From Umbilicaria muhlenbergii (taxonomy: Eukaryota > Ascomycota > Lecanoromycetes > Umbilicariales > Umbilicariaceae), in the NCBI GenBank assembly GCA_000611775.1, contig KK106982.1, positions 186,001-250,000 on the forward strand: 64,000 bases of DNA, given 5' to 3'. The translations under genes and the position numbers were made by a program. The number at the start of each line of letters is the position of its first letter. The stretch's first letter is position 1. Below the pieces are notes generated by a model that was not told the DNA's origin, searched no databases, and worked only from the letters and a program-made list of their open reading frames with translations. This document shows positions 47,680 to 59,448 of the stretch, one piece after another.

Positions 47680-50651
47680 CTAATAATAAACCTTCTCCTT
47701 CCAAACCGGCGGTCGCGCGTCCTCAAAATTCCACGCCACATTCCCCTTGGCGTCCAACCAGGCATCGTCGTCCGAAATGGGGACGACCCCCGCCGTATGC
47801 CGGATCTCCTGCTTACTGACGCCCATCTCGTCGCGCGGGATCCACAGGACGGGGGTCGGGCTGGAGATGGCCGGGTGGTAGTAGGCGTTGCGCTCGGTGT
47901 CCGGGTCGTAGACGATGTCGGCAAAGTTGCGGGGTACGAGCCGGCGCAGGGTGTAGTAGTCGGTGTATTTGTCCGGGCGGAGGAACTTGGTGAGGAAGTT
48001 TGGTTTCTTGTGCGGGGCCAGGGGGAGGTCTTTTTCGGGGGTGGCGGCCGAGGTGGCGTATTTGGAGACGTCGCCGGCGGGGGCGGGGTCGGCGAGCGCG
48101 GGGTGGCCGTCTTCGAGCGAGAGGAGGTATTCTTCTTCCGTTTCGAGGGATTTGGGGAGGTAGACGAGGAGGGGGTCGAGGGCGGAGTTGAGGGAGACGT
48201 GGAAGAGGATGATGAAGATTAGGAAGACGACCATGAGGACGATGGGGCCGGGGGCGGCGGCGGTGCCGAAGAGTCCGATTAGGCAGATGGTCGCGAGATA
48301 GACTCCTACTGTGGTTTGCTGCAGTGCTCGGGGATATATCAAACCCTTGGTGTCGATGTCCGTGTTGTAGACGAACAGTAGGTTGTAGCGGTACGCGAGA
48401 TAGACAAGGTAAAGGCCGATCGTCGCAAAGCCAAGGACAAGGGGCGCAATGATAGAGTACGTTATTGCTGGAAAGGTTAGCTTCATTCTCCCGACCAAGG
48501 GATCATCGAATCTCGTGCTCACCGATAACACACAGATTGGTAAAGACTGGGAAAACAGTGCCCCAGCCAAGTCCAGATAGGGAGGTGAATCTCTTGTACA
48601 TCTTTCTCGGTGTTGAATCCAGCAACTTCCCCAGCACTCGGTAGAGAATCAAGCCAACAATCTGCAGCACCGTCCCAGCACTCAGGCTCAAGCCTTGCAG
48701 GATGAAATACGAGATGTAGAAATTGGAAGCCCGAGGTAGGTTCTGAGAAAGAATGGTAGTGACGGATCCGGCGCCGCCTGAAGTGATCTGCGTTACTGTG
48801 GCTGCGGCTGAAGATGCCAAAGTGGTTACGAGGAAGACCTGGATGACTATAGACATGAGGTTAGCTTCAATCTCCTGACCAAGAAGACTCATTACGCACC
48901 TTGGAATGCGAAATAGAAGTTCTGGGTCCTCAACTCGATGCGCGACAACGATGGTAAGCCACCGAGCTTAGCCATCAGTCTGAGAATGATCGGCAGAAGT
49001 GCCATGAGAACAGCCAGGAGGACCGATGGCAGGAGGCCTGTAACAACACCCATGATAACTGAAGGAATTTTCTGGATCCATTTCAAGAAAGAAACCGAAT
49101 GGTCGAGGCTGTTGATGTTCGAGATGGCTCCAACCGCGGCCACGGGGATGGCCCAGAAAATGATGAGTAGACAGACAAAGGTAATGGTAGCGATGTTCCT
49201 GATGATTCGTTCCCACCATTTGATCCTTAGATTCTTCCAGATGACCTCGTCCGGGTTTATGCCAATGAAGCGGGGACTCATGTGAAGGGCCTGGTGATGG
49301 GCTGCGCAGTGCAACTGTCAGAATATAATTAACCAGGCTCGACTGAAGTACTCACCGATCATCTGGTATGCTGCTTGCGCGTCGGCCTGGGTATAAAACT
49401 CGGCGAAAACGGAGCTGATGAATTTGGCTTCGCCAGCACGGTGTTTGGCTCGGTCGGCCTCAATTGCTGGAAGCAGGCGCTCAAGCTCGGATCTCGACCA
49501 GTTTCTGCATTGTTGCTGTCAGCGCACGTGCTACCACCCAAGTGTCCTAATCGTGGCTTACATGGTGTCGACCTTCTTGCCAATAAGGAACTTGGTACGA
49601 TGGGTTGGCCTCTTCTTCGAGTCGATATACCGAGCAGCCACCGAGCCAGATTCGCCATCAACGTTGCTGCCATAGTGCTCCTCCTCGTGCCGGGCGCCCC
49701 CTTTCTTGATGGACTTCAAGCGAGCGGCGTTGGCGAGTTTGATCAATTTTGTCTCTGCGCCTTCCAGCTTCATGGCAACCTTGTCCCGCTCTTCAACAAG
49801 CTTCTCCAGATCTTTACAGTCGGTCGCAATCCACAAGTTCTTCAACTGTTTACCAAACATGCGTCGCAGCTTGACCTCGTCGAGGTAGTCTTGGGGCACA
49901 GAGTTGAACAAGACTGTTCTCGAAGAAATGCGGCTGCCATAGAGTGGTGAGAACAAGTATGCCTGGCGCAGGTTGATGTAGAAGATGCTCTCTCGAGCGA
50001 CCATGTACATAATAAAACCTAGACCACATCTTAGTCTCGTCTATAATACGTCTATCTCGACTTTTGAACCGCTCACCAAGGTACACCCATGCCACGAACA
50101 CATGAGCGTAATAGCGGTTGTGCTTCGCGACGTTGCTAAAGCTGATCAAGTCGAGTTGTTGCTTGCCTCCTCCGCCCGTCGCATTGACTGGAAAGAGGAC
50201 TGGAAACGTAATGCAACAGCCAACGAAGCACATGGCGGTAGCAATCTTGAGATAGCGGAGAAAGAGGTAACCATCCAGAGAGTTGTGGTTGAGGACATAG
50301 CTATCCGATATCTTGAAGAAGGCGCCAAACCAGTTGAGCATTCCATTGGGTAGAGTTGGAGAGCGTTCCCTATGATCGAAGCTTATCAGCAGCTACAGCA
50401 ATACCAACATTGATCACGTGTCAGACGTACTGTTCTCGCAGCGCTCCCAGATAAGTACGCGGCGCATAGATGCGGCGTTGACTTCGGCGCAGGATGAGAA
50501 AGAGGAGGAAGAAAGCACCCGCGTAGAGGGCGACTGGAATGAGGGTTGAGACCAAGTTCGAGAGCGAATTGGACGTGGTCGTGTTCGTGCCAGGTTGGCC
50601 GGATTGTCTGCGCAAGATGGCATGGTTGAACGAGTCCATGGCGGTGTCCAT
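47680..50651 (-). CDS. Calcium-permeable stress-gated channel, CSC1/RSN1 (DUF221, OSCA/TMEM63) family
   Basis: A multipass membrane protein of 877 residues. The family forms mechanosensitive or hyperosmolarity-gated cation channels; RSN1 members are also linked to sodium and exocytosis phenotypes. Exons are 50651-50431, 50369-50077, 50018-49562, 49504-49356, 49301-48900, 48846-48523 and 48467-47680, with introns of 53-61 nt and consistent phase throughout. The N-terminal helix is LIPVALYAGAFFLLFLIL (about residues 36-53), with two more helices by residue 180 (YAHVFVAWVYLG...). A cytosolic domain follows, with SSRTVLFNSVPQDYLDE and a conserved end RFIGINPDEVIWKNLRI. The seven-helix core includes VTTLASSAAATVTQI and NFYISYFILQGLS. 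The tail contains PRNFADIVYDPDTERNAYYHP. At exon 5 the acceptor at 49303-49302 is used because the nearer one breaks the frame. Confidence 0.93.
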
Positions 50652-52475
50652 CGTGACCAGATGTAGACCACCTCCGCTCTTGATGAGCTGAAGGGTTCAC
50701 GGAAGTACACGCAGGTGGAAAGTGGTGATGGAACCTCACGCGAAGTCAATGATAGTGGAAAGACGATGGACGATGGACGATGGACGATGGATGAAGGACG
50801 AGTGATGAGTGATGATCGTCCTGTGTATTGCAAGATTGGGAGGAGTGGTCGCGGAAATGATGCGGTCTTGATGCGGTATGCGGTATGAGCTGGTTTATTT
50901 GGATCGGCGCCTGCACTGCCAAACGTGCAAAGCTGAATGTAGTCTCGAGCGTCGAATGGGCGAGCGACAAGGTGCCAGGGGGAAGGGAAGGTGGAGATGG
51001 CCAAGGATGACGTCGAGATCCAGGTGGCGGTGCAACGCGTCTCACATGGAGTGCCCTGAAGCTCAAGAACCGGCTTCCAGGCGTCTTCGACGCAATCTTC
51101 GTCAACAGGAAACACACCGGGGTGATGGTCGATACTCGATCGTCTGTTACAGATCGCTTGAACGCTTTATACTTATCCCTTCGCGCCAGGCAAAGGATGG
51201 TCCTATTCCAGCTCAGATGTGTCTGTGGAAGGACAAAGTAAATGCGGTGCGACCACCGTCTCAGGCTGTGCCCGTCCAGAGTGGATCAAGCCCAGCTCTG
51301 GTGTGTATTGGATGTGCCGCACTGCTTCCTCAGGCTACGAGTCGCTGCAGGAGAGAGATATCCCAGTTTCTCAGTCTCGACACGACACTAGTCCAAGCCT
51401 TACGTCAATTCAGATGCATCCAACCGCGTAGACTTGGGGATCGCGACTACTGCGACGTCCCAATGCCTTAGGAGCCGTTGGACTGCGCCCGGGTCTCAAC
51501 AGGTCCAGGAGCCCTGGTTGGCGGGAGCAGGAAAGAAAGTGCAAGTCCAGCGTGCCAAGGGAGCCAAGCTTTGTCGCGCCCATCCAACCAGCAGGCCTGC
51601 CACTCCTGCCTCACCCTCCCTACGCCTGTTCGTTGCTGCTCGTCGCCACAGCAGCCAAGGATCCTTGTCCAGCTGATTCGCTAGCCGGTGGGAAGAGAAG
51701 AGACTAAGGGCGACAAGCCTCACTTGGTCCAGACCGACATCGACTGTCTGGACTCGGCCAATCTTCAGACATGTTCGCATTGTACCTGGGAGAGTCATGG
51801 TGACACCAAATCTCTTTTGATACTCTCATTCGAGCCGTGCTTCATGTCCGTGCAACAAATGTTTCGCTATGGCCATAATGTCCGGATGGGACCGTGTACA
51901 CGCGACCGGACACCGCGTGTACCTCCATGCGCCGTCATGCAGCCCGCATGCGGCAGCGTGACCAGTGAGGCTGGGACATTGAGTCTAGACTATTCCGTAC
52001 TCATAATTTGTCAAATTCGACATCGTCGTTCGCTCATCACTGTATTTACGCCTTGCAGCAGCAGCAGCAGTATCAGCAGCACTGGATCTCCCAGGCTGTG
52101 AACAACCCTATCGACATGGGTTATCAGCGCTCCCAAGGAGAAGGACGGAGTCATGGTTCTGAAATTGGGGCACGAAAAGCATCTTCTCCCGATTAATTTC
52201 ACTATACTGCTTGATTGCCATGTTGACCCTGCCCGAAACATTCTCGCTGCCCAATTTCCTGGTCGGGACGCTCCCGTAACGCCCTTCCCGAAGTAGAAGC
52301 AGTGGGGGCTGTCAGGCTAGGCAAGATAGAGCCAGCACATACGGCGGGAACCCCAAATCAGATGCACGCAACGGGCACCTGACACGGCGCCCAGCTGGCA
52401 CTCATACTCATGCCTCGATGCCTAATTCATCTTCAGCCAAGTAGTTCCCAGCCCTGCCCCTTTCAATCAAATCCC
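50652..52475. other. Intergenic region between the channel and the 888-aa gene
   Basis: About 1.8 kb contains the promoter of the channel gene and the 3' flank of the next gene. Open frames such as 50878-51471 and 51688-52101 (plus) have no family features. A short CAG run lies at about 52056-52075. Confidence 0.45.
50763..50800. repeat. 7-bp GACGATG tandem repeat
   Basis: Four near-perfect GACGATG units and two degenerate ones lie about 110 bp upstream of the channel start codon, probably in its promoter or leader. Confidence 0.8.
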
Positions 52476-55369
52476 TCACTCGGCCCTGCCTTCCTCGTTG
52501 CCGCCCGCGCTGCTGCTCGCCACCTCCTCCCATCGTGCCACCCCCCCGTCCCCACCAAGCCCGTCACCTTCGTCGCCGTCGTGCCAGAACAACTCGTCGG
52601 GAAACGGGTACAAGATGGCCTCCTCCTCAAACAACTCGTGAGCCGACGGATTCGACTGACTGTCAATGCCAGATCGCGCGCGTGTCTTGCAGAAAGCCCA
52701 AGCTCGGAAGAGAAGCGCTTCGGGAACGGAGAGACCAGACTTGGTCGCAATCGTCTTACTTCCTCCATCGTCCGCAGCACTGTCGTCGATGATCAACTCC
52801 GGAAGCACCCTTCCTCGCAACGCGTCTGCCACGTGGAAAAGACACTCGGGACCCTGCGTTCCCGCCCGATCGTCATGAAGCACACTTTTGTTTAGCCAAT
52901 GGAACAAGATCCAATAAATCTCCGAGATCTCGTCGAGCACTCTATGCTGACCGGCCCACATGCTCTCATTCGTGATCACCACATATCTGAGGTTTCCGCT
53001 CTCGTCCGTCGCAGTGTTGTTGAGCGATGGCAGCAGAGCATTGGCAGCGTCATGGCTCGTAGGGTCATGTACCGGAATCAGATACGTAGGATTAGGGAAG
53101 ACGGAGTAGGTGTGGTGCGAAGTAAGGTCTATAAGATGACGCTCCAGGTCGTATGGGATTGCGATAGGGGCTGTAATCTGTTTTTCCATAACAGATGATA
53201 AGTCCCGACCATAGACTTGGCGTCGAATGCGGCGAGTCAGATAGTTGGCATCTACGACAAAGTATGTAAGCAGTGTACTTACTCCTCACGTTGTACACGT
53301 GGCCTGTCGGTGTGGACTTGGGACGGCTTTTTCAAGAAGAAGCTAGGGACCTCAAAGACAATGAAAAGATCAACTTACATCCGTGGCGTTGATGGGGAAT
53401 CTGCAGCTTCTGGCATATTGCCACTTTGAGTTTCTCAAACAAGATGTTATTGTGAGAAGTTATGGATAGGGCGAATTCTGCAACATTAAAGGACGCATCC
53501 CACTTATACTGGGGCGTGTCCTCGTAGGTGCATGGATCGTAGACTGTGCTGCTGAATCCTGAGTAGTCGAGCCTGTATAATCCAAAAGTCAGCGGGGCAT
53601 TTCCTCCTCTACAACTACCCATGCCGACTAGATAAATCCACATCAAGCATACCTAGCCATGTTACAAGCGTGCAGTCTCCAGGCTTCACAATGCCTCATG
53701 AAAAGCTCAAAGCCACCGATTGCCTTACGGCCACCAGGGAGGTCTTCATGCATGTTTGGGGAGTCGAGATCACAGAGTGAGATCATTGGTGATGGTAAGG
53801 GATAGCGGCCGTCCTTTCTTCTCTGATCATTTGCTGCTTGGTGCGAGTCATTGACGACCATTGTTGTGTCGTAGAGATGTTGCCACAGCCCTGCATCCGG
53901 CCATCTCCATTTCGACCATGTGCAAATGGGAGTGGATCCGAAGTAGAATCGTTGGGTGTAGTTCTGGCCGAGGTAAGCAATGCGTCGGAGGGTTTTGAGC
54001 CCTGGCTCAGAACCCTGGGGCTTTCGGTTCTTCTGCCAAAAAGGAGAGTTCTCTTCTACGTCGTTGTTGGCGCTCGGTAGATGCTTTTCGAGATTATCTT
54101 CCTCCAAGGTCTTCACGTACGAAGGCAGAATGCGCAGTCCAAAGCCGCGGTCGGCGTACTTGAATAGGCGAATTTCTTGCGTGGCTCGACGATCGGCAAG
54201 AGGATGGCCAAAGATTAGACCCATGGTAAAGGTCGAATAGCTGGTTTTATCAGTATGGGAATGTGACTGAGAGAAGATTTCCCATACCCAGTTTCAATCG
54301 CCCGAGCACAGCGCGGCAGCATCAGCACCCGGCTACCGTCAAATCCTACAGCGCATGCGTCGAGGTCAAAGTTTAGCAACGCCTGTGTTGGGGAGGTTAA
54401 TAGTTTGAGAATAATCTGAATCCTACGGTTTGGGTAGTCGCTCAAGAAAAGGATAGTCTTGTGGTTCTTCACCACCAACTGTTGCATCCTTGTCGGCGGG
54501 AGGTTGCTTCTCCAAACGTTGTAGATCTCTTCGACCTTCCGATTGGCCTCTTCTGGGCCAAGACCATACAAGTAGACATCAACATCGCAGTCTCGGATGC
54601 GTTCATCATCGTCTTGGGTCGGCCCAGCGGTGTGTAGCAACGTGGTGACCACCATGCCACCAGCAATGAAGACGTTACTCCAATCGAGACCCCGTAATAT
54701 CCCCTTGGTGATCCGCTCAAAAGTTCCTGCGAATGCAGCGTCATTGGGCTGGATTCTGATAGTCCTTTGACGGCACTCATCAAGTACCTCGAATCCTCCC
54801 TTTGGGGGATCTTTTCGCGTTATTGCCAACGGCGCCTGTGGATCGTCTGACGGGGCTCCAATTACACGCGAAAGGTCTTCCAATGTGACAAGAAATTTCC
54901 CATCACGATTAGTCTCTCCGCCTCTTGAGCGTATATATTTTTCATTGGCTAAGATGGCTTCATCGACGTCGACGGGTTGTCTTGCAGAATTGGCAATGCT
55001 AGGGACTGCAAGAAACGCTCTTAACGTTGGATATGGGGTTCTGGGATCTTTCAGAATCTGACGGAGTGCAACGGAGTTGATGCTCTTTACAATCGTTCTG
55101 ATGTCGGCTTCGACGTTGTCGGATATGTCCAACATTTCAATAATCTTCCCAGCGGACATGGATGACAACGAGGAAATCTTGCTGGCACCAGTGATGCCAT
55201 GCCGATAGTAGTGATCGAGGTGTGTCTTCAGATGGGCTTCAACTAGAGAGGAGACGGTCCACGAGTCCAACTCGCCATTCTGCCTTGCCAGGTACCCATC
55301 GTACCGCTGGAGACGCCAGGCTCTGCGAATGTAGCTCGGGAGCTCTCGATGTTCACCCGCGGTCGCCAT
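52476..55369 (-). CDS. 888-aa protein of unknown function with nucleotidyltransferase-like motif
   Basis: Proposed exons are 55369-54288, 54240-53653, 53572-53379, 53316-53290 and 53251-52476, which close in one frame of 888 codons. I recognise no named family. Around residues 228-265 the sequence FIAGGMVVTTLLHT followed by RDCDVDVYLYGL has the GG...DxD layout seen in nucleotidyltransferase-like folds; that is only a suggestion. The next residues (EEANRKVEEIYNVW ... PNRRIQIILKLL) fit a mixed alpha/beta domain. Further landmarks are FDLDACAVGFDG, the basic segment NYLTRRIRRQVYG (just after the fourth intron) and a C-terminal acidic, Glu/Gly-rich tail. The fourth exon is only 27 nt and the intron after it only 38 nt, so this junction is the weakest part of the model. 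No membrane segment or signal peptide is seen. Confidence 0.7.
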
Positions 55370-56221
55370 ACCTGGACCTATAACGAGAAAGCGAAATCAG
55401 GACGATTTTGAAGTCTTAGAACACTCCGTAGAACATTTGATTGGTAGTTAGAATTCGTTAATTCCGAAGTCTAAGCGTATGACGAACCCGCAAGGAAGGC
55501 AACGTTGACCAGATGTAATAGAGTGTCAAAACACAGATATTTGAGATTGACTTGATAGCCAGATGGAAAGAATCGAATTAAGAGAAAAGGATCTCGAGAA
55601 GGAGATCGATTAACATCAGCAAACTGAAGATGAACGACTAAAATAATTAGGGTAGTGGACTACGATTGCCTAAGGTATGTCCAGATGGCTCTCACATGAG
55701 TCACCCACTAGGCAGCTGAGGCAGCTGGCATGTGAGATTGTCTTCTGTTCACGGGCAAAAGATGATGAAGTTGGTAGTTGAATAGATGATCGACCACAAG
55801 CCTCTGGTTGCCTAACAGCATGCCAGGGATGTCCGATGCCCCTGACGCAAGAGCTTCGCGAACACTTATCCCTTGCTCGTCGAACGAGATGATTACCATT
55901 TCATGATAACTTCCGCAGCACTGAAGGAAGAACCACAATGTGCTGCTATGCCCGTCTGTGTAAATACCGATAGACTCTAGAGGCAATGAACTGGCAGGGG
56001 GCCGTGTTAACATAGAGTTATTCAGCTCAGGCTGCTATTCTCGATCTCAACGTCATCGATAATTGGTTTGCCTTTATAACTCCAACGCAGATTGACTTCA
56101 CTATTCGCAACCCACCTGTACTCACAAGCTTCAATCATTCCATTGTCCAAGGAAAAACACAGCAGCCATAGCTTCCAACACCAGAACAGCTTCTCGCCGC
56201 CTCTCCCACCTCCTCCGCACC
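55370..56221. other. Divergent intergenic region
   Basis: About 850 bases lie between two divergent genes. A minus-strand frame of 101 codons (56013-55708; includes GSYHEMVIISFDEQGISVREAL) looks somewhat protein-like, but I know no relative and it would sit in the promoter of its neighbours. I do not annotate it as a gene. Confidence 0.4.
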
Positions 56222-57127
56222 ATGTCCACCACGTCGCATCACTTGACCGGGCCCGCCGCTCCCTGGAAAGCACTGTTCCTTGGCCATCTCTCCAAGCTCG
56301 ATTCACCTGAATTCGTATTCAGCTCCCTTCACCCCGCTCCGAAAGGCTCTCCGACACCCTACGTGCCCCACGCTCGCTATTGTATCTTCCGGGGTATGTG
56401 GGCGGAGCTGCCCGAGAACAAACACAATGAGGCCCCCATGAACAAACGAGTCTACGAGTCAGAGCTACCGACTTTCACGTCTGATGTGCGTATGGAGAAG
56501 ATACCGGAGATCTTCGCGAGCAGTGCCGGCCATGGGGATAAGAGCCAGAGCCAGGGTAGTGGGGGTGGTGGGCCGGTTGAGGCGGTGTTCTGGATCAAGG
56601 ATGTGATGACACAATGGAGAATCAAAGGTGAGGCATTTGTAGTAGGACAGGACATCGAGGGAGAGGGGGAGGAGAGCAGTGGGGTAAGGACGGTCAAGAG
56701 CGAGATTGGGAGGAGGATGCGGGTTGTGAGTGAAGGGGAGGAGAAGAGTTGGAGCTGGGGCAAGGAACTCACTGCACATTTTGGCAACTGCAGTCCGGGC
56801 ATGAGAGGTGCGTACAAAGTGCATGACTGACGAAAATGGACTTGCTGAGGTGCAACGCTAGGGTCGTGGAAGAACCCTCCGCCAGGGTCGCTGGTTTCCG
56901 AGGAACATCCCGATGAAGAGCATCAGCTAGGCCAGAAAGTGACCGATCTTCACGATTCTATTGCGCGTGAGAATTTCCGGGTGGTGGTCATCAAGCCTGA
57001 GGAGGTGGAGCAGCTCGATCTGAATGATCCGGCAAAGGCTCGAAGATGGAAGTATACGTTCGCGGCCGAGAAGGGACAAGGCGGAGAGCTTACCGGAGAG
57101 TGGAAGAAGCAGGAGCTATGGCCCTGA
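56222..57127 (+). CDS. FMN-binding pyridoxamine 5'-phosphate oxidase-like protein (Alr4036 type)
   Basis: Two exons (56222-56807 and 56862-57127, intron 54 nt) encode 283 residues. The family has the split-barrel FMN-binding fold of pyridoxamine-phosphate oxidases, but the Alr4036 group is of unproven activity. Landmarks are APWKALFLGHL (residues 12-22), the FMN-site strand PYVPHARYCIFRGMWAEL (about 46-63), the fungal insertion NKHNEAPMNKRVYESELPTF, GPVEAVFWIKDVMTQWRIKGEAFVVG (about 117-142), and ELTAHFGNCSPGMRGSWKNPPPG across the intron. The C-terminal part ends WKYTFAAEKG...WKKQELWP, which supplies the last strand near FMN. The protein has no signal peptide and is likely cytosolic. Splicing is needed, since a stop follows the donor closely. 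A Ser/Gly-rich loop and a Glu-rich loop are insertions relative to the bacterial protein. Confidence 0.9.
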
Positions 57128-59448
57128 GCATTCAAATGGAAGCCCTGTATAAGTAGACTGCTTTATTGCTCAGGCCATCGATATCAGCTTGTGTTCTGTG
57201 TGCGTTTTGGGGGCGCTATTCCTCCACGACCACAGCCCCCTGAATGGTGTCATTTCTAAGCTCCGGCATGCGTGGCCTTGTCGTCCTCCCGATACCAAAT
57301 TCCCCTGACTCTTTGTCCTTGGAGGTCAAATAGCCGATGGATCCTGTGGCGACATGACAAGCAGCAGGTACTTGTAGTCTATGACGCTCTATTATTATAC
57401 GGTGATCGAGAAGGAGTCAGGCGACGCAAGTAGTTCTGGTGCATCTGCGAATTCCAGAATGGCCTCGGTACATAAGGAGGCTTACTGCGTATCGCTTGAA
57501 AAAGTCATGCATTGATTGAGATTCGTCGCGCACGTGTCCTGTTCAAGTTTCTCTCGCATTTAGATCTCCAGCCCTAGATACTAGTTATATGTAAAGCAAG
57601 AGACCCGGAAACTTTCGACTATATTTGCCAATTGCGGTAATGTCATTCGATTCGATATGCACTTTCCCTCGCGCTCCATACTGCAAAGAGAAATTCTTTC
57701 GGCTCTCCGCTCGCAGGATGACGATTGTTATCGCTGCAACGGTTGCAGCCGCACGTGGTTGGGACACATGAAACGGCACGATACTGCAAATGTACTCGTC
57801 GATCCGGCCACGTGATTTCATGGCACAGGGAGTGGGGCTCGAGTTCAGCGACATGCAATCAGCCTCGACACATGATTGCGGCACGGCTAGAGATGCTTTC
57901 GGCGTGTTCACTGCTCGCGCAAAACCTTAGTTGTACACCTTAGTTGTGCTTGAGACAACGAGTCCAGCAACAGAAGAGTTAGAGTATCTTCCTCCAACAC
58001 TCCATTGTTCTTCCCTGCCATCCGTAATCCGCCACCCGCCACCCGCCACCCGCCATCCGCCATCCGCCATCCGCCATCCGCCATCCTCGCTTCTCCTCCC
58101 ACTACTGATTTCTCCATCTCGTAATTCTGATTTTCGCCCGCTGGCTGTTCTTCTCCAAGCCGGCCAAACGTGTGGAAAGGTTATCTGAGCCACGTTCCTA
58201 CCTCATACACTTACATCGTGCCTCTAGTTCGATGCAATACAACCCCTCACTCTCCACTCTCCCAGTGCAGCGCAACTTGACTGGATGCCGCGTGCATGTC
58301 AGCATGCTATCCCTGCCTGCCAACGGGCTGAGAGATTACCGCGTGATCGGCATGACCGCCTATCCGTCTGCCGCGCGGAACGTACCGCATGCATTATCGC
58401 AACATTTGGTAGAATGATTAAATGGGACGTTGGCTAGGTTGGGTGGCACTACTGGAGTCCAGGTGCAAAGACTGAGCGGGCATTTTGCAGATTTCCCTCA
58501 CAATTCGTTTCGCTTCCCTTTTAGATGCGTGGACGAAGGAATCACGATTTGTTTCCATGTACGTAGTTAATGCAGTACAGTTGTTTCCTTGATTCTATCT
58601 GGTCGTCTCCTTGGTTCCTGCCTGGTCTTTGTACTGACTCGACCTGGCTGCTCTGGAATTTGCCGAGGGGGTGGGGAGAGAAGACGTATCATCTTGGGGA
58701 GGGTACCTTAGGGAAGGTAGGATGCATATGCATAGGTATGCCAAGCACATACGAGAGGTTCAGATTGTCTCTCCGCGCTTGTGAGAGCAGCCTTCACTAA
58801 AGCCGTTGAGGTCATCCCACCGGGGCGTACTGCACCTGAAACGGCAGAAAGGCACTACGCAACTCCAGTACTCCACACACACTCATTCTGCGTTGCATTG
58901 GCTAGCACTTCGCCCGTCAGTGAGACACCACGAAAACCTCACAGCCAGTATCCCGCAAGGAGGCGCTTAATGTCCCTCCCGAACACAATCCACGAGAGAC
59001 GCGAGTGACTGGAGGGCCTCACATATCGTCTCGGAATCGCCAATGTCATGCAATCCTTCTTGACCCGTATTCCTCGTCCATTCCTGTAGTCGGCTCACCG
59101 CTCGAACGGCGAAATATCAGGACCTTGTAGACCTGCGAGCCATGCTGTCCTTGTTGCTCTTCGAGTGAAAGAGCGCAAGAGAAACCATAATTATATGACT
59201 CGGTCCTCCATCGACTCCGTCACCGCCAATATTCCAACAGAAAGTCAATATCTGGTGGAGGGTCCATTTTGACTTCAGCCAGCTAGTTCCGTATTCCCGT
59301 AAGAATCGAACCCACACCGGGATCAGCGGTTTGAGCACAAACCATCTCGGATTTCGGACCAGCATCAGCAACAGCTGTCGTGGCCCTTTGCTCGACATGC
59401 ATCTCTCTATGTGATCCCCTTACTCGTACAGCGCATACGGTGCCGTGA
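57128..59448. other. Intergenic, no gene found
   Basis: About 2.3 kb. Short frames (58172-58417, 58570-58800 and others) lack family features. A 7-bp repeat at 58024-58086 is the only structure noted. A tRNA-like T-loop at 59306-59325 was examined and rejected. Confidence 0.45.
58024..58086. repeat. 7-bp CGCCATC/CGCCACC tandem repeat
   Basis: About nine units: first CGCCACC copies, then CGCCATC copies. The switch between the two variants midway suggests separate local expansions. Confidence 0.85.

Noticed and set aside
59290-59350. tRNA-like T-loop on the minus strand (GGGTTCGATTC)
   Set aside because: The T-stem does not pair fully, no acceptor stem closes and the putative anticodon hairpin has the wrong loop size.
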